64,000 nt of DNA from Cytophaga sp. FL35. Lineage in GTDB: Bacteria; Bacteroidota; Bacteroidia; Flavobacteriales; Flavobacteriaceae. The stretch is taken from positions 124,001 through 188,000 of the forward strand of contig NZ_JACSOH010000006.1 of NCBI RefSeq assembly GCF_014349235.1, given 5' to 3'. Each line of letters opens with the position of its first letter. Position 1 is the stretch's first letter. Below are positions 1 to 10,094 of the stretch, piece by piece. Below the pieces are notes generated by a model. It was not told the origin of the DNA. It saw nothing but the letters and a program-made list of their open reading frames with translations, and ran no database searches. Both the position numbers and the translations under genes were made by a program.

Positions 1-1941
<1,941 letters not shown>

Positions 1942-1967
1942 GAAGTTAGACTTTCACAACATAAATT

Positions 1968-1998
1968 CGTCCGCCACTTGGCGGACGTTTTATTTTAG
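1968..1998 (+). terminator. gyrB rho-independent terminator
   Basis: Eight-base-pair GC-rich stem, 1968-1975 with 1980-1987, four-base loop, followed by a T-rich run. Confidence 0.85.
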
Positions 1999-2030
1999 GG
2001 ATATTTATTAATAACCCCTAAATTTTTATT

Positions 2031-2792
2031 ATGAAAGTAAAAGTAGTTTCCCTACTGTTATTTATGACGGGCGTAATGACATTTGCCCAAGAAGATTTGA
2101 AAGAAAGAGAACAACAAGCCGCTTTTGATCCGGCTTACACTTCTTATTCTAGGAAGAAACCAGCCTATGTGACACTTAAAGATGGTACTAAAATTGAAGG
2201 GCATATTAAGGATGTGGATCGTAAAAAAGGTCAAATACATAGGTTGAAAATCATTGAAGACGGCAAAAAGAAGGTAGAAATTCAGGCTACTGATATTGCA
2301 GACCTTTATATGGCACCTTCAGGTTTGGAGCAATTGGATAAGCAGGCCAATTTTTTTAACGATGCCACCAAATGGGGCAAAACAGATGCTTCGAAGCATT
2401 TGAGCAAAGGGTATACCATGTATACCAATCAAATGGTGTCTTTGAAAAATAAAAAGAAACCTACGGAGTATTTAATGCAGGTTGTAAACCCCAAGTACAG
2501 TCAGATCATTCAAGTTTATACAGATCCTTTTGCCAAACAAACGGCCAGTATTGGCGTTGGTAGCTTGAAATTGGCAGGTGGAATCGCCAAATCCTATTAC
2601 GTAAAGAAAGGAGAAGAAATCGTTTGGTTGACAAAAAGTAACCTAGACGAGCATTTTGACCGTTTATTTATGGATAGCGAAGAATTTAAATCCAAATATG
2701 AAGGGGAGAAGTTTAAATGGAGTTTGCTAGGTGTGTATATATTGGATTACACAGAATTTGCTTTAGATGCGCAGGTAGGTGAAGCAAAATAA
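2031..2792 (+). CDS. secreted hypothetical protein
   Basis: 253 aa with a clear signal peptide (MKVKVVSLLLFMTGVMTFAQ, cleavage probably after FAQ), so exported to the periplasm or outer membrane. After it comes a short beta-rich stretch (VTLKDGTKIEGHIKDV) that resembles small beta-barrel or LSm-like modules found in many Bacteroidota secreted proteins; this is only a resemblance. The remainder is Lys-rich with no catalytic motif I recognise. It stands alone between the gyrB terminator and its own terminator, so it is probably monocistronic. Function unknown. Confidence 0.85.
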   Translation: MKVKVVSLLLFMTGVMTFAQEDLKEREQQAAFDPAYTSYSRKKPAYVTLKDGTKIEGHIKDVDRKKGQIHRLKIIEDGKKKVEIQATDIADLYMAPSGLEQLDKQANFFNDATKWGKTDASKHLSKGYTMYTNQMVSLKNKKKPTEYLMQVVNPKYSQIIQVYTDPFAKQTASIGVGSLKLAGGIAKSYYVKKGEEIVWLTKSNLDEHFDRLFMDSEEFKSKYEGEKFKWSLLGVYILDYTEFALDAQVGEAK

Positions 2793-2813
2793 ATAGCTAC
2801 AAACTAGGTAATT

Positions 2814-2847
2814 AAAAAGCCGCATCCTTTTACGGAGTGCGGCTTTT
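2814..2847. terminator. bidirectional terminator
   Basis: A-rich/T-rich flanked hairpin (stem arms 2814-2827 and 2834-2847 with a GCCGCA core) between convergent genes; it has a T tract on either strand. Confidence 0.85.
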
Positions 2848-2873
2848 TCGCGTATTTGAACCTAGTAAAATTT

Positions 2874-3248
2874 TTATTCCCTGGTCGCCATGGTCTGTCC
2901 TTGGTTATCAGCAAGAATGGTAACACCATTGGTAGACTGCATATGCACATGTTCTACTGGCATATCGGTTCCCAGGTATGTTATAGTGTATGTATCGTCT
3001 TCAATAGACCATTTAAAATCTGTTTTAAAGGTAATGGCTCCGTTTGTTTTTCTATGGTATCTACCTAAATAGGCGTCGTTAAAAATCCACTCATGTCTCA
3101 CGGTCTCTTGTTTAGCGGTTGGGCTGGATACATTAATTTCTTCATCTGACCAAATGCCAATTACATCATCATTATTTTCAGGGATACGAGAGCAGTTGCT
3201 TGCCAAAACAATGGCAACGATGCCAAGAAATGAAAAAAGCTTTTTCAT
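2874..3248 (-). CDS. small putative lipoprotein, lipocalin-like
   Basis: 124 aa. The N-terminus MKKLFSFLGIVAIVLASNC is a signal peptide ending in a lipobox-like LASNC (Cys20; Asn at -1 is not the classic Gly/Ala, so lipidation is likely but not certain). The mature part has IGIWSDEE near its start and a run of alternating strands, the pattern of small lipocalin-like/DUF4488-type proteins of Bacteroidota; this assignment is by pattern only. Convergent with the preceding gene across a shared terminator. Function unknown. Confidence 0.75.
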   Translation of the reverse strand: MKKLFSFLGIVAIVLASNCSRIPENNDDVIGIWSDEEINVSSPTAKQETVRHEWIFNDAYLGRYHRKTNGAITFKTDFKWSIEDDTYTITYLGTDMPVEHVHMQSTNGVTILADNQGQTMATRE

Positions 3249-3572
3249 TATGTAGGTTTTTTTGATTCGGGGTTTACAGTACTAGAACGCCCATTTTTAA
3301 ATCTCTATTATTACAATTCGATGTATGGTTGATATTTGCATTTTTCTTCGTTGAAAGGTCAAATTTTTTAACAGGAGTGCATTTCAACGATGCATTACAA
3401 CGATTTCGCGATTGAGAAATTGACTAGGAATTCGCTTAATTTTCTAACAAGATTGTTTATTTTTGGAAACCCTTGAAAAAATGGCAGTTTAGAGTCCAAT
3501 TTGTGGTGTTCTTCAATGAAGGAAGTCATGATTCGAGGTCAAGAGATAAAAAATAAACTTAAACAATTAAAC
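3249..3572. other. intergenic region upstream of mdh
   Basis: 324 bases between divergently transcribed genes. It holds a 13-base tandem direct repeat (3378-3390 and 3391-3403, 12 of 13 identical) and a TAnnTTTG element. An in-frame 24-codon extension of mdh (from 3501) is open but is not needed for the MDH fold. No RNA gene seen. Confidence 0.6.
3458..3465 (+). promoter_or_regulatory. putative mdh -7 promoter element
   Basis: TATTTTTG matches the Bacteroidota -7 consensus TAnnTTTG. No TTG is found 17-23 bases upstream, so only half of the promoter is supported. Confidence 0.4.
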
Positions 3573-4499
3573 ATGAAAGTTACCGTAGTAGGAGCAGGGG
3601 CAGTAGGTGCTAGCTGTGCCGAATATATTGCAATTAAAAATTTTGCTTCTGAAGTAGTATTGTTGGATATTAAAGAAGGTTATGCAGAAGGAAAAGCCAT
3701 GGACCTCATGCAAACCGCTTCCTTAAATGGTTTTGATACCAAAATAACAGGTGTCACCAACGATTACTCCAAAACTGCCAATAGTGATATTGCCGTTATT
3801 ACGTCAGGAATTCCAAGAAAACCGGGAATGACACGCGAAGAATTGATCGGTATTAACGCAGGTATCGTTAAATCTGTAGCTTCAAGCTTAATTGAGCATT
3901 CACCTAACGTAACAATGATTGTGGTAAGTAACCCTATGGATACCATGACCTACTTGGTACACAAAACTACCAATCTTCCAAAAAACAAGATTATTGGAAT
4001 GGGAGGCGCATTGGATAGTGCGCGTTTTAAATATAGATTGGCAGAAGCTTTGGAAGCGCCCATTTCTGATGTGGACGGTATGGTAATTGGAGGTCACAGC
4101 GATGTGGGAATGGTGCCTTTAACTAGCCACGCTACCCGAAATAGTATTAAAGTTTCTACTTTCCTATCTGAAGAAAGACTTCAAAAGGTGGCAGAAGATA
4201 CCAAAGTGGGTGGTGCAACCCTGACCAAATTGTTGGGTACAAGTGCATGGTATGCGCCTGGGGCAGCGGTTTCTGGTCTGGTACAGGCCATTGCTTGCGA
4301 TCAAAAGAAAATATTCCCATGTTCTACATATTTAGAGGGAGAGTATGACCTAAATGATATATGTATTGGAGTACCTGTAGTTTTGGGTAAAGATGGAATT
4401 GAGCAAATTGTTGATATTCCACTTAGCGATGCCGAAAAAGCTAAAATGCAGGAAAGTGCCCAAGGAGTGAGTAAAACAAATGGATTATTGGAGTTGTAG
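3573..4499 (+). CDS. mdh: malate dehydrogenase
   Basis: NAD-dependent oxidation of malate to oxaloacetate in the TCA cycle, cytosolic. I chose the ATG at 3573 (308 aa) because it puts the Rossmann motif GAGAVG at residues 7-12, as in LDH-like MDHs; longer in-frame starts at 3501 would add an unrelated Lys-rich leader. Other family features are TSGIPRKPGMTREEL (substrate-loop arginines), VVSNPMDTMTYL, GMGGALDSARF and the catalytic His in GGHSDVGMVP (about 174). Flanked by its own terminator. Confidence 0.96.
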   Translation: MKVTVVGAGAVGASCAEYIAIKNFASEVVLLDIKEGYAEGKAMDLMQTASLNGFDTKITGVTNDYSKTANSDIAVITSGIPRKPGMTREELIGINAGIVKSVASSLIEHSPNVTMIVVSNPMDTMTYLVHKTTNLPKNKIIGMGGALDSARFKYRLAEALEAPISDVDGMVIGGHSDVGMVPLTSHATRNSIKVSTFLSEERLQKVAEDTKVGGATLTKLLGTSAWYAPGAAVSGLVQAIACDQKKIFPCSTYLEGEYDLNDICIGVPVVLGKDGIEQIVDIPLSDAEKAKMQESAQGVSKTNGLLEL

Positions 4500-4524
4500 A
4501 ACTTGAATTAAATCTTTAAATACT

Positions 4525-4563
4525 AAAAATCCGTTTTGGAAGTTTCTTTCAAGACGGATTTTT
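4525..4563 (+). terminator. mdh terminator
   Basis: Fourteen-base stem with one G-T wobble (4525-4538 with 4550-4563), ending in a T run. Confidence 0.85.
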
Positions 4564-4695
4564 TATAAGGGGTAATTCAATAAAATGGCACTTAATCGCT
4601 CTTTTGGTAAATTGTTGATTTTGAAAAATAGTTTGCATTATTAGCAATGGAAAGACATTAAAATTTAAAAATTTCATTACCGTTGCTACAATAAT

Positions 4696-4763
4696 TACTT
4701 TTGTCGCAACATATAATAACTGGCAAATATGTTGCCAAATCCTATTGGAAAATCATATATTTG
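4696..4763 (+). promoter_or_regulatory. secDF promoter region with nested palindromes
   Basis: Two TAnnTTTG elements: TACTTTTG at 4696-4703 and TATATTTG at 4756-4763. The second has TTG at 4732-4734 with a 21-base spacer, a good Bacteroidota promoter. Between them are two overlapping inverted repeats: 4706-4714 with 4727-4735 (9 bp, perfect) and 4721-4726 with 4732-4737 (6 bp, perfect). They share the arm containing the TTG. The rest of the 304-base gap (4500-4803) is AT-rich beyond the mdh terminator. Confidence 0.5.
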
Positions 4764-4803
4764 CACGCTGTTAGAAAAAGCACCCATTAAATATTTGTAA
4801 TCG

Positions 4804-7776
4804 ATGCAAAATAAAGGACTTATAAAGCTTTTCGCCCTATTGTTCGGGCTGGTAAGTATCTACCAACTATCGTATACTTTCATTACCAATAAGGCCGAAA
4901 ACGATGCGGAAGCCTATGCCATAAGCCAAATTTCAGAATCAGAGGAAGATTATGTCATTAAGCGCGAAGCTTTGGAGGCACAGTATCTTGATTCTATTGG
5001 AGACAATTCGGTTTTAGGGTATACCAACTACAACGAAGCCAAGAAAAAGGAGTTGAACAAAGGTTTGGACCTTAAAGGGGGTATTAACGTAACCCTTCAA
5101 ATTTCTGTAAAGGATATTTTAAAAGGTCTCGCCAACAATAGTAAGAATCCAATTTTCAATAAGGCTTTGGCCGATGCCGATACAGCTTCCAAGAATAGTG
5201 ATGCCACATATGTTGATTTATTCTTCCAAGCTTGGGACGATATAAGTGGAGAAACTAAATTAGCCTCTCCTGATATTTTTGCCAATAAAGGATTGAGTGA
5301 AGAAATCAATTTTCAAATGTCGGATGATGAGGTAAAGCCTATCATCAGAAGAAAAATTGATGAAAGTATTGTTTCTGCATTTGAGGTATTAAGGGAGCGT
5401 ATTGACGGTTTTGGGGTTACCCAACCAAATATTCAGCGTGAAGGTACCTCGGGTCGTATTTTGGTCGAGCTACCGGGAGCAAGGGATATTGCCCGTGCCC
5501 AAGATTTGCTTTCTAGCACAGCTCAATTAGAATTTTGGGAAACCTATCAGCCTAATAATCCAGAATTACAGGGCTTTTTCTTTCAAGCGAACGAGAAGCT
5601 GAAATCCCTAATAGATGTAGATGAGGTAGAAGAGCCGGTTAAAGAAGAGTCTGAGTTGGATTCCCTTCTTTCGGATGTTGCACAAGATTCATTGGATTTT
5701 GCCAATCAACGTAATCCGCTTTTTGAGAAATTTCAGTTAGGTGCACCAAGTTATGCGGTAGGGGTTGCAGCAGCCAAGGATACAGCCGAAATTGGGTCAT
5801 ACTTAAGGATGAAGGAAATCAGAAGGTTGCTTCCGGCCAATATGCAATTCGTTAAGTTCCTTTGGGAGCGTCCTTCGGAAGATTCTGAAATCGTTCAGCT
5901 TTTCGCTTTAAAGTCTAATAGGGACGGTATTCCAAGAATTAGTGGTGATGTGGTAAGTGACGCCCGTGATGATTTTGATTTAGGGGGCAAACCTGCAGTG
6001 TCTATGACCATGAATACGCAGGGGGCCAAGGAATGGGAAGAGCTAACAGGAGATGCCTATAATAACAGGACCGGTATTGCCATTGTTCTTGATAATAAGG
6101 TTTATACCGCACCTGGTGTTTCTTCTGGTCCTATATCGGGCGGCCGTTCGGAAATTACTGGAGATTTCACCATCAACGAGACCAAGGATATAGCCAATGT
6201 TTTGAGAGCTGGTAAACTTCCTGCTTCCGCAGAAATTATTCAGGCGACCATTGTAGGGCCTTCATTGGGTCAGGAAGCGATTGATAGCGGTTTTATGTCC
6301 TTTTTGATTGCCATGGCATTTGTATTGATTTGGATGGTCTTCTATTACGGCCGTGCAGGTCTTTTTGCAGACATCGCCTTGCTATTGAACATTCTATTGA
6401 TTTTTGGTGTATTAACTAGCTTAGGTGCCGTTCTTACGCTGCCTGGTATTGCTGGTATCGTATTGACCATTGGTATGTCCGTAGATGCCAATGTACTTAT
6501 ATTTGAACGTATAAAAGAGGAAATAGCCAAGGGTAAAGGGAAGTCGCAGGCAGTTGCCGATGGTTTCAACAACGCCTTGTCCTCTATTTTAGATGCCAAC
6601 ATTACAACGGGTCTTACGGCTATAATCTTATTTATATTTGGTTCTGGACCAATCAAAGGTTTTGCTACAACCTTATTGATCGGTATCGTTACTTCCTTGT
6701 TCACCGCCATTTTTATCACTAGATTATTGGTTGATTGGTATTTGCAGGGTAAATCTAGAAGATTGGATTTTGCCACAGGTGCTACCAAAAACTTGTTTAG
6801 AAATATAAATATTGATTTTCTAGGTAAAAGAAAAATTGCCTATATATTATCCGGTGTATTGGTTATTGTTGGCGTGATAAGTCTTTTTACCAATGGACTG
6901 CAACAAGGTGTGGATTTTATAGGTGGTAGATCATACCAAGTTAGGTTTGAGCAGGCGGTAAGTTCTTCTGAAATAGCTTCTGAACTTAATGATGTATTCG
7001 GAAGCGGCACCAATGTAAAAACATTTGGTGAAGAAAATCAGATTAAGATAACTACACCTTACAAAGTAGATGTAGAGGGTCTTGAGGTTGATAATGAAAT
7101 TCAGGATAAATTGTTTACTTCCTTACAGAAATATCTGCCATCTGGAATCAGTAAAGAAGATTTTGTATCTGGTAGTGGAGAGGATTCAATAGGTATTTTG
7201 CAATCTGTAAAAGTGGGTCCTACTATCGCAGATGATATTAAAAAGAATGCTTTCTTAGCAATTTTGGGTTCATTGGCAGTAGTTTTCCTTTACATTTTGT
7301 TCCGTTTCCGTAAGTGGCAATTCTCTTTAGGTGCCGTTACAGCGGTTTTCCATGATGTTATGATTGTATTGGGTATCTTCTCCATCTTTGGTACGATTAT
7401 GCCATTTAATATGGAGATTGACCAAGCTTTTATTGCTGCGATACTAACTGTGATTGGTTACTCCTTGAACGATACAGTGGTAGTATTTGACCGTATACGT
7501 GAGATTATTGGTGAGAAAGGTTGGCGCGGGGGCGACAACATTAATCTTGCCCTTAACAGTACTTTGAGTCGTACTTTGAACACCTCTATGACCACCTTGG
7601 TGGTATTGTTGGCAATCTTCATTTTTGGAGGTGAATCCTTAAGAGGATTTATGTTCGCTATGATAATAGGTGTAATCGTAGGTACGTATTCATCTATCTT
7701 TATTGCTACTCCGGTTATGTTTGATACATTGAACAAATCGGTAAGTTCCGGTAAGAAAAAAGAAGTTGTAGAATAA
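4804..7776 (+). CDS. secDF: fused protein translocase SecDF
   Basis: 990 aa fusion of SecD and SecF, the proton-driven partner of SecYEG that pulls exported proteins across the inner membrane. The SecD half starts with one membrane helix and the D1 motif GLDLKGGINVTL (about 90-101). It then has the periplasmic P1 region with an acidic insert, and five C-terminal helices including TIGMSVDANVLIFERIKEE (about 555-573). The SecF half begins near residue 670 (NIDFLGKRKIAYI), repeats the pattern with GVDFIGGRSYQVRF and ends with GYSLNDTVVVFDRIRE (about 884-899). A single fused polypeptide is usual in Bacteroidota. Monocistronic between a dedicated promoter and a terminator. Confidence 0.97.
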   Translation: MQNKGLIKLFALLFGLVSIYQLSYTFITNKAENDAEAYAISQISESEEDYVIKREALEAQYLDSIGDNSVLGYTNYNEAKKKELNKGLDLKGGINVTLQISVKDILKGLANNSKNPIFNKALADADTASKNSDATYVDLFFQAWDDISGETKLASPDIFANKGLSEEINFQMSDDEVKPIIRRKIDESIVSAFEVLRERIDGFGVTQPNIQREGTSGRILVELPGARDIARAQDLLSSTAQLEFWETYQPNNPELQGFFFQANEKLKSLIDVDEVEEPVKEESELDSLLSDVAQDSLDFANQRNPLFEKFQLGAPSYAVGVAAAKDTAEIGSYLRMKEIRRLLPANMQFVKFLWERPSEDSEIVQLFALKSNRDGIPRISGDVVSDARDDFDLGGKPAVSMTMNTQGAKEWEELTGDAYNNRTGIAIVLDNKVYTAPGVSSGPISGGRSEITGDFTINETKDIANVLRAGKLPASAEIIQATIVGPSLGQEAIDSGFMSFLIAMAFVLIWMVFYYGRAGLFADIALLLNILLIFGVLTSLGAVLTLPGIAGIVLTIGMSVDANVLIFERIKEEIAKGKGKSQAVADGFNNALSSILDANITTGLTAIILFIFGSGPIKGFATTLLIGIVTSLFTAIFITRLLVDWYLQGKSRRLDFATGATKNLFRNINIDFLGKRKIAYILSGVLVIVGVISLFTNGLQQGVDFIGGRSYQVRFEQAVSSSEIASELNDVFGSGTNVKTFGEENQIKITTPYKVDVEGLEVDNEIQDKLFTSLQKYLPSGISKEDFVSGSGEDSIGILQSVKVGPTIADDIKKNAFLAILGSLAVVFLYILFRFRKWQFSLGAVTAVFHDVMIVLGIFSIFGTIMPFNMEIDQAFIAAILTVIGYSLNDTVVVFDRIREIIGEKGWRGGDNINLALNSTLSRTLNTSMTTLVVLLAIFIFGGESLRGFMFAMIIGVIVGTYSSIFIATPVMFDTLNKSVSSGKKKEVVE

Positions 7777-7801
7777 AAATATATTACTAACTCAAACTTT
7801 A

Positions 7802-7832
7802 AAAGGACCCACTCTCTAGTGGGTCTTTTTTA
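7802..7832. terminator. bidirectional terminator
   Basis: Perfect 8-bp stem, 7806-7813 with 7818-7825, flanked by A and T runs. It serves secDF and the convergent minus-strand operon. Confidence 0.85.
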
Positions 7833-7834
7833 GT

Positions 7835-9070
7835 TTATATGATAGTACCGGTTGATCCGGTTGGAGACATTTGAAGTTGGTAGGTGTAATCAGGATTTAG
7901 TCCGGATTCTTTTCTGTGTGATACAAAAATAACGGTGGTTTCACTTGCTTCCGCGAATTTGTTCACCAGCGAAACAAAAAGGGCCGCGCTTGCATCATCC
8001 AAACTAGCCGTTGGCTCATCCAATATTAACAAAGGAGGATGTTTTATCATGGCTCTTGCGCACATAACCAATCTTTTTTGACCCAAGCTAAGGTCATGAA
8101 AGAGATGGTTTCTTAAATCCCACATTTTAATTAATTGAAGCCATTCTTTGGCAAGTCTGCTTTGGATTTCAGTAGGTCTTACGTACAGGCCTATGGAATC
8201 GGTTAACCCAGAAATCAACATGTTTTCTACGGAATGATAGCCGGTAAATTTATCCGTAATGGACGGTGTAAAATAGCCTATCTTTTTTTTGAGTTCCCAA
8301 ACGCTCTCGCCACTTCCTTTTTTGTGTCCAAAGATATGTAGGTCTTGACCGTACCCTTTTGGGTTTTCGCCAGTAATCATTGATAAAATGGTCGTTTTTC
8401 CACTACCATTATTTCCTTTCAATTCCCAAAAATCCCCTTTCCTGATGGTCCAGTTGATATTTTTTAAAATAGGTTGCTCCAAATACTTTACGGAAACATT
8501 GTTAAGTTGAATAAGTACTTCCTCATTATAATCAAACGTGTAAGGGGGAGGAGGTATTTTTCCTGAGAGTTTAGACTTTTTATCTACTTGTGAATACTCT
8601 TCATAATCGTCCAACATAGTAAGGTTTGAGCCATCCAATCTGGCAAAATGATTACAAAACGATAGTACGTCTTGCCGCCTACTTAAAAGTAGTATTAGTT
8701 GTACGGAATCTTGTATTTGCTCTAACTCTCCTTTTAATCTTTGTTGACTTTCAAAATCCAAGTTATCAAATGGATTGTCCAGAATTAGGTAATCTGGTGC
8801 CAAACTTAATAAATACGATAAGAGAGCCTTTTTTTGTTCACCACTGGACATGGATTGCACTGATTGTGTACTGTCTAAGTTGATGATTTTAGTATCATGC
8901 CTATCTTCTTCATCAATTAGCTTTTCAAGTACCCTTTTGGAAAACAAATATCCTTTTGAATCACTCAGATTCTCGAAACCTTGCGGCGACATGCCTTTTA
9001 ATACGCTTTGGATAAAGCTGGATTTTTTTGATAAATTGTCCGTGAAGATGGCCCAATGCTTTTTACTCAT
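7835..9070 (-). CDS. tandem ABC ATPase, ModF/PhrA-like, first domain degenerate
   Basis: 411 aa with no membrane segments: two ABC nucleotide-binding domains in one chain, the layout of E. coli ModF (PhrA). The C-terminal domain is complete: Walker A GNNGSGKTT (about 220), signature LSLGQ, Walker B LLILDEPTASLD, and a switch His in VSHR. The N-terminal domain keeps a signature-like SSGEQKK and a Walker B-like YLILDNPFDNLD. It has no GxxGxGKS/T P-loop, and the catalytic Glu is Asn. The start overlaps the upstream GNAT gene by 8 bases, so the two are translationally linked. Last gene of the folE operon. Substrate unknown. Confidence 0.85.
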   Translation of the reverse strand: MSKKHWAIFTDNLSKKSSFIQSVLKGMSPQGFENLSDSKGYLFSKRVLEKLIDEEDRHDTKIINLDSTQSVQSMSSGEQKKALLSYLLSLAPDYLILDNPFDNLDFESQQRLKGELEQIQDSVQLILLLSRRQDVLSFCNHFARLDGSNLTMLDDYEEYSQVDKKSKLSGKIPPPPYTFDYNEEVLIQLNNVSVKYLEQPILKNINWTIRKGDFWELKGNNGSGKTTILSMITGENPKGYGQDLHIFGHKKGSGESVWELKKKIGYFTPSITDKFTGYHSVENMLISGLTDSIGLYVRPTEIQSRLAKEWLQLIKMWDLRNHLFHDLSLGQKRLVMCARAMIKHPPLLILDEPTASLDDASAALFVSLVNKFAEASETTVIFVSHRKESGLNPDYTYQLQMSPTGSTGTII

Positions 9071-9587
9071 GGTGTACTCGAAATATAAATACTTTGTTGG
9101 CTTTGTATTTGGTTGTTTTGCTTTTGGTCATTCCAATATTGATAGCCACTTTTTGTGAAGGAATATTATCAACTTGAATAATGGAAATTAGCGAAGGTGA
9201 GAGATTGTTTTCAAAGGCATGCAATTTACATCTATTGGCTGCCTCGGTAGCATACCCTTTTTGCCAAAATTTAGGCAAGATACTGTACGCTATTTCCAAC
9301 TCACTTTTTTTGTCTACTGTTTGAATTAGTAGACCACTCAGTCCAATGAGTAAGCCTGTTTTTTTGCAAATAAGGGCATTCATGCCACCCAATCCCTTTT
9401 CGTACCTTTCAAAAATTCTATCAAATTGTTCTTGGCAGGCCACTTTGGGATTTGTAGGTAAACCCTCCCAGAATTGGGAGCTTTTGGGCTCTTGATGAAA
9501 GGGTAGCCAATCATTGAAATCTGAAAGCTCTACTTTTCGGAATAGAAGTCTTCTGGAGGAGCATCCATTCAGCAATAACGAGGACAT
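9063..9587 (-). CDS. GNAT-family N-acetyltransferase (RimJ/RimL type)
   Basis: 174 aa acyl-CoA-dependent acetyltransferase. N-terminal RRLLFRKVELSDFNDWLPF is the usual opening of RimJ/RimL-like enzymes. The acetyl-CoA loop region is ILPKFWQKGYATEA, with the Q/G-K-G-Y-A-T-E pattern, followed by VDNIPSQKVAINIGM. Target (ribosomal protein, antibiotic or other amine) cannot be read from sequence. Gap of two bases from the DUF192 gene and overlap with the ABC gene, so co-transcribed. Confidence 0.88.
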   Translation of the reverse strand: MSSLLLNGCSSRRLLFRKVELSDFNDWLPFHQEPKSSQFWEGLPTNPKVACQEQFDRIFERYEKGLGGMNALICKKTGLLIGLSGLLIQTVDKKSELEIAYSILPKFWQKGYATEAANRCKLHAFENNLSPSLISIIQVDNIPSQKVAINIGMTKSKTTKYKANKVFIFRVHHE

Positions 9588-9589
9588 AA

Positions 9590-10093
9590 CTAAAGTTTTT
9601 GAAAACTAATGCTATCACCAATACTCAATCCCTTTTTGGCGACAATTCCGGCATTTACTTCCAAGACGTATTGTACAGGTATTTTTGATGATAAGCTGCC
9701 TTCATTAAGCGGTTGGGCATTTTCCTGAAAACTACCAATGGTCATATCCTCTTTAATAAATAGGATGTCCAAGGGAAATTGGGTGTTTTTCATGTAGAAA
9801 GAGTGCATGGCCACATCGTCAAAAATGAAAAGCATAGCCTCATTATCTTTCATTGACGTACGGTACATAAGACCCGTTTGGGTTTCATATTCCGTTTCGG
9901 CTAATTCAATGTTTAAATTTAGAACAGGAACATCTGTTCCTGGTTTATAAATACGAAGTTCTCCTTCTTTAGTAAAGGTTATCTCCTCTGTTTTTACCGT
10001 TTTCTTTTCAGTGTTCTTGCATCCTGTTAAAAAGAAGGTCAGGCAAAGTACTGAAGTGACTAATTTTCTAAAAGAATGAAATGGTAAGCACAT
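9590..10093 (-). CDS. DUF192 family lipoprotein
   Basis: 167 aa. A signal peptide ends in the lipobox LTGC (Cys25). The DUF192 core follows: GLMYRTSMKDNEAMLFIFD, then FYMKNTQFPLDILFI, then YVLEVNAGIVAKKGLSIGD at the end. DUF192 proteins are small beta-rich extracytoplasmic proteins of unknown biochemical role. One base separates it from lgt, the enzyme that would lipidate it. Confidence 0.9.
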   Translation of the reverse strand: MCLPFHSFRKLVTSVLCLTFFLTGCKNTEKKTVKTEEITFTKEGELRIYKPGTDVPVLNLNIELAETEYETQTGLMYRTSMKDNEAMLFIFDDVAMHSFYMKNTQFPLDILFIKEDMTIGSFQENAQPLNEGSLSSKIPVQYVLEVNAGIVAKKGLSIGDSISFQKL

Positions 10094-10094
10094 C

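Noticed and set aside
3501-3572. Longer mdh start
   Set aside because: The extension has no MDH similarity and moves the cofactor motif away from its usual position.
4585-4644. 19-codon ORF upstream of secDF as a possible arrest peptide
   Set aside because: Far shorter than known secretion-monitoring peptides, no signal sequence, not adjacent to the secDF start.
6345-6788. 147-codon minus-strand ORF inside secDF
   Set aside because: Shadow of a strongly conserved gene; hydrophobic composition comes from the antisense of membrane helices.
7835-9070. Reading the N-terminal ABC half as a pseudogene
   Set aside because: The frame is intact and the signature and Walker B-like elements are kept, so domain specialisation fits better than decay.
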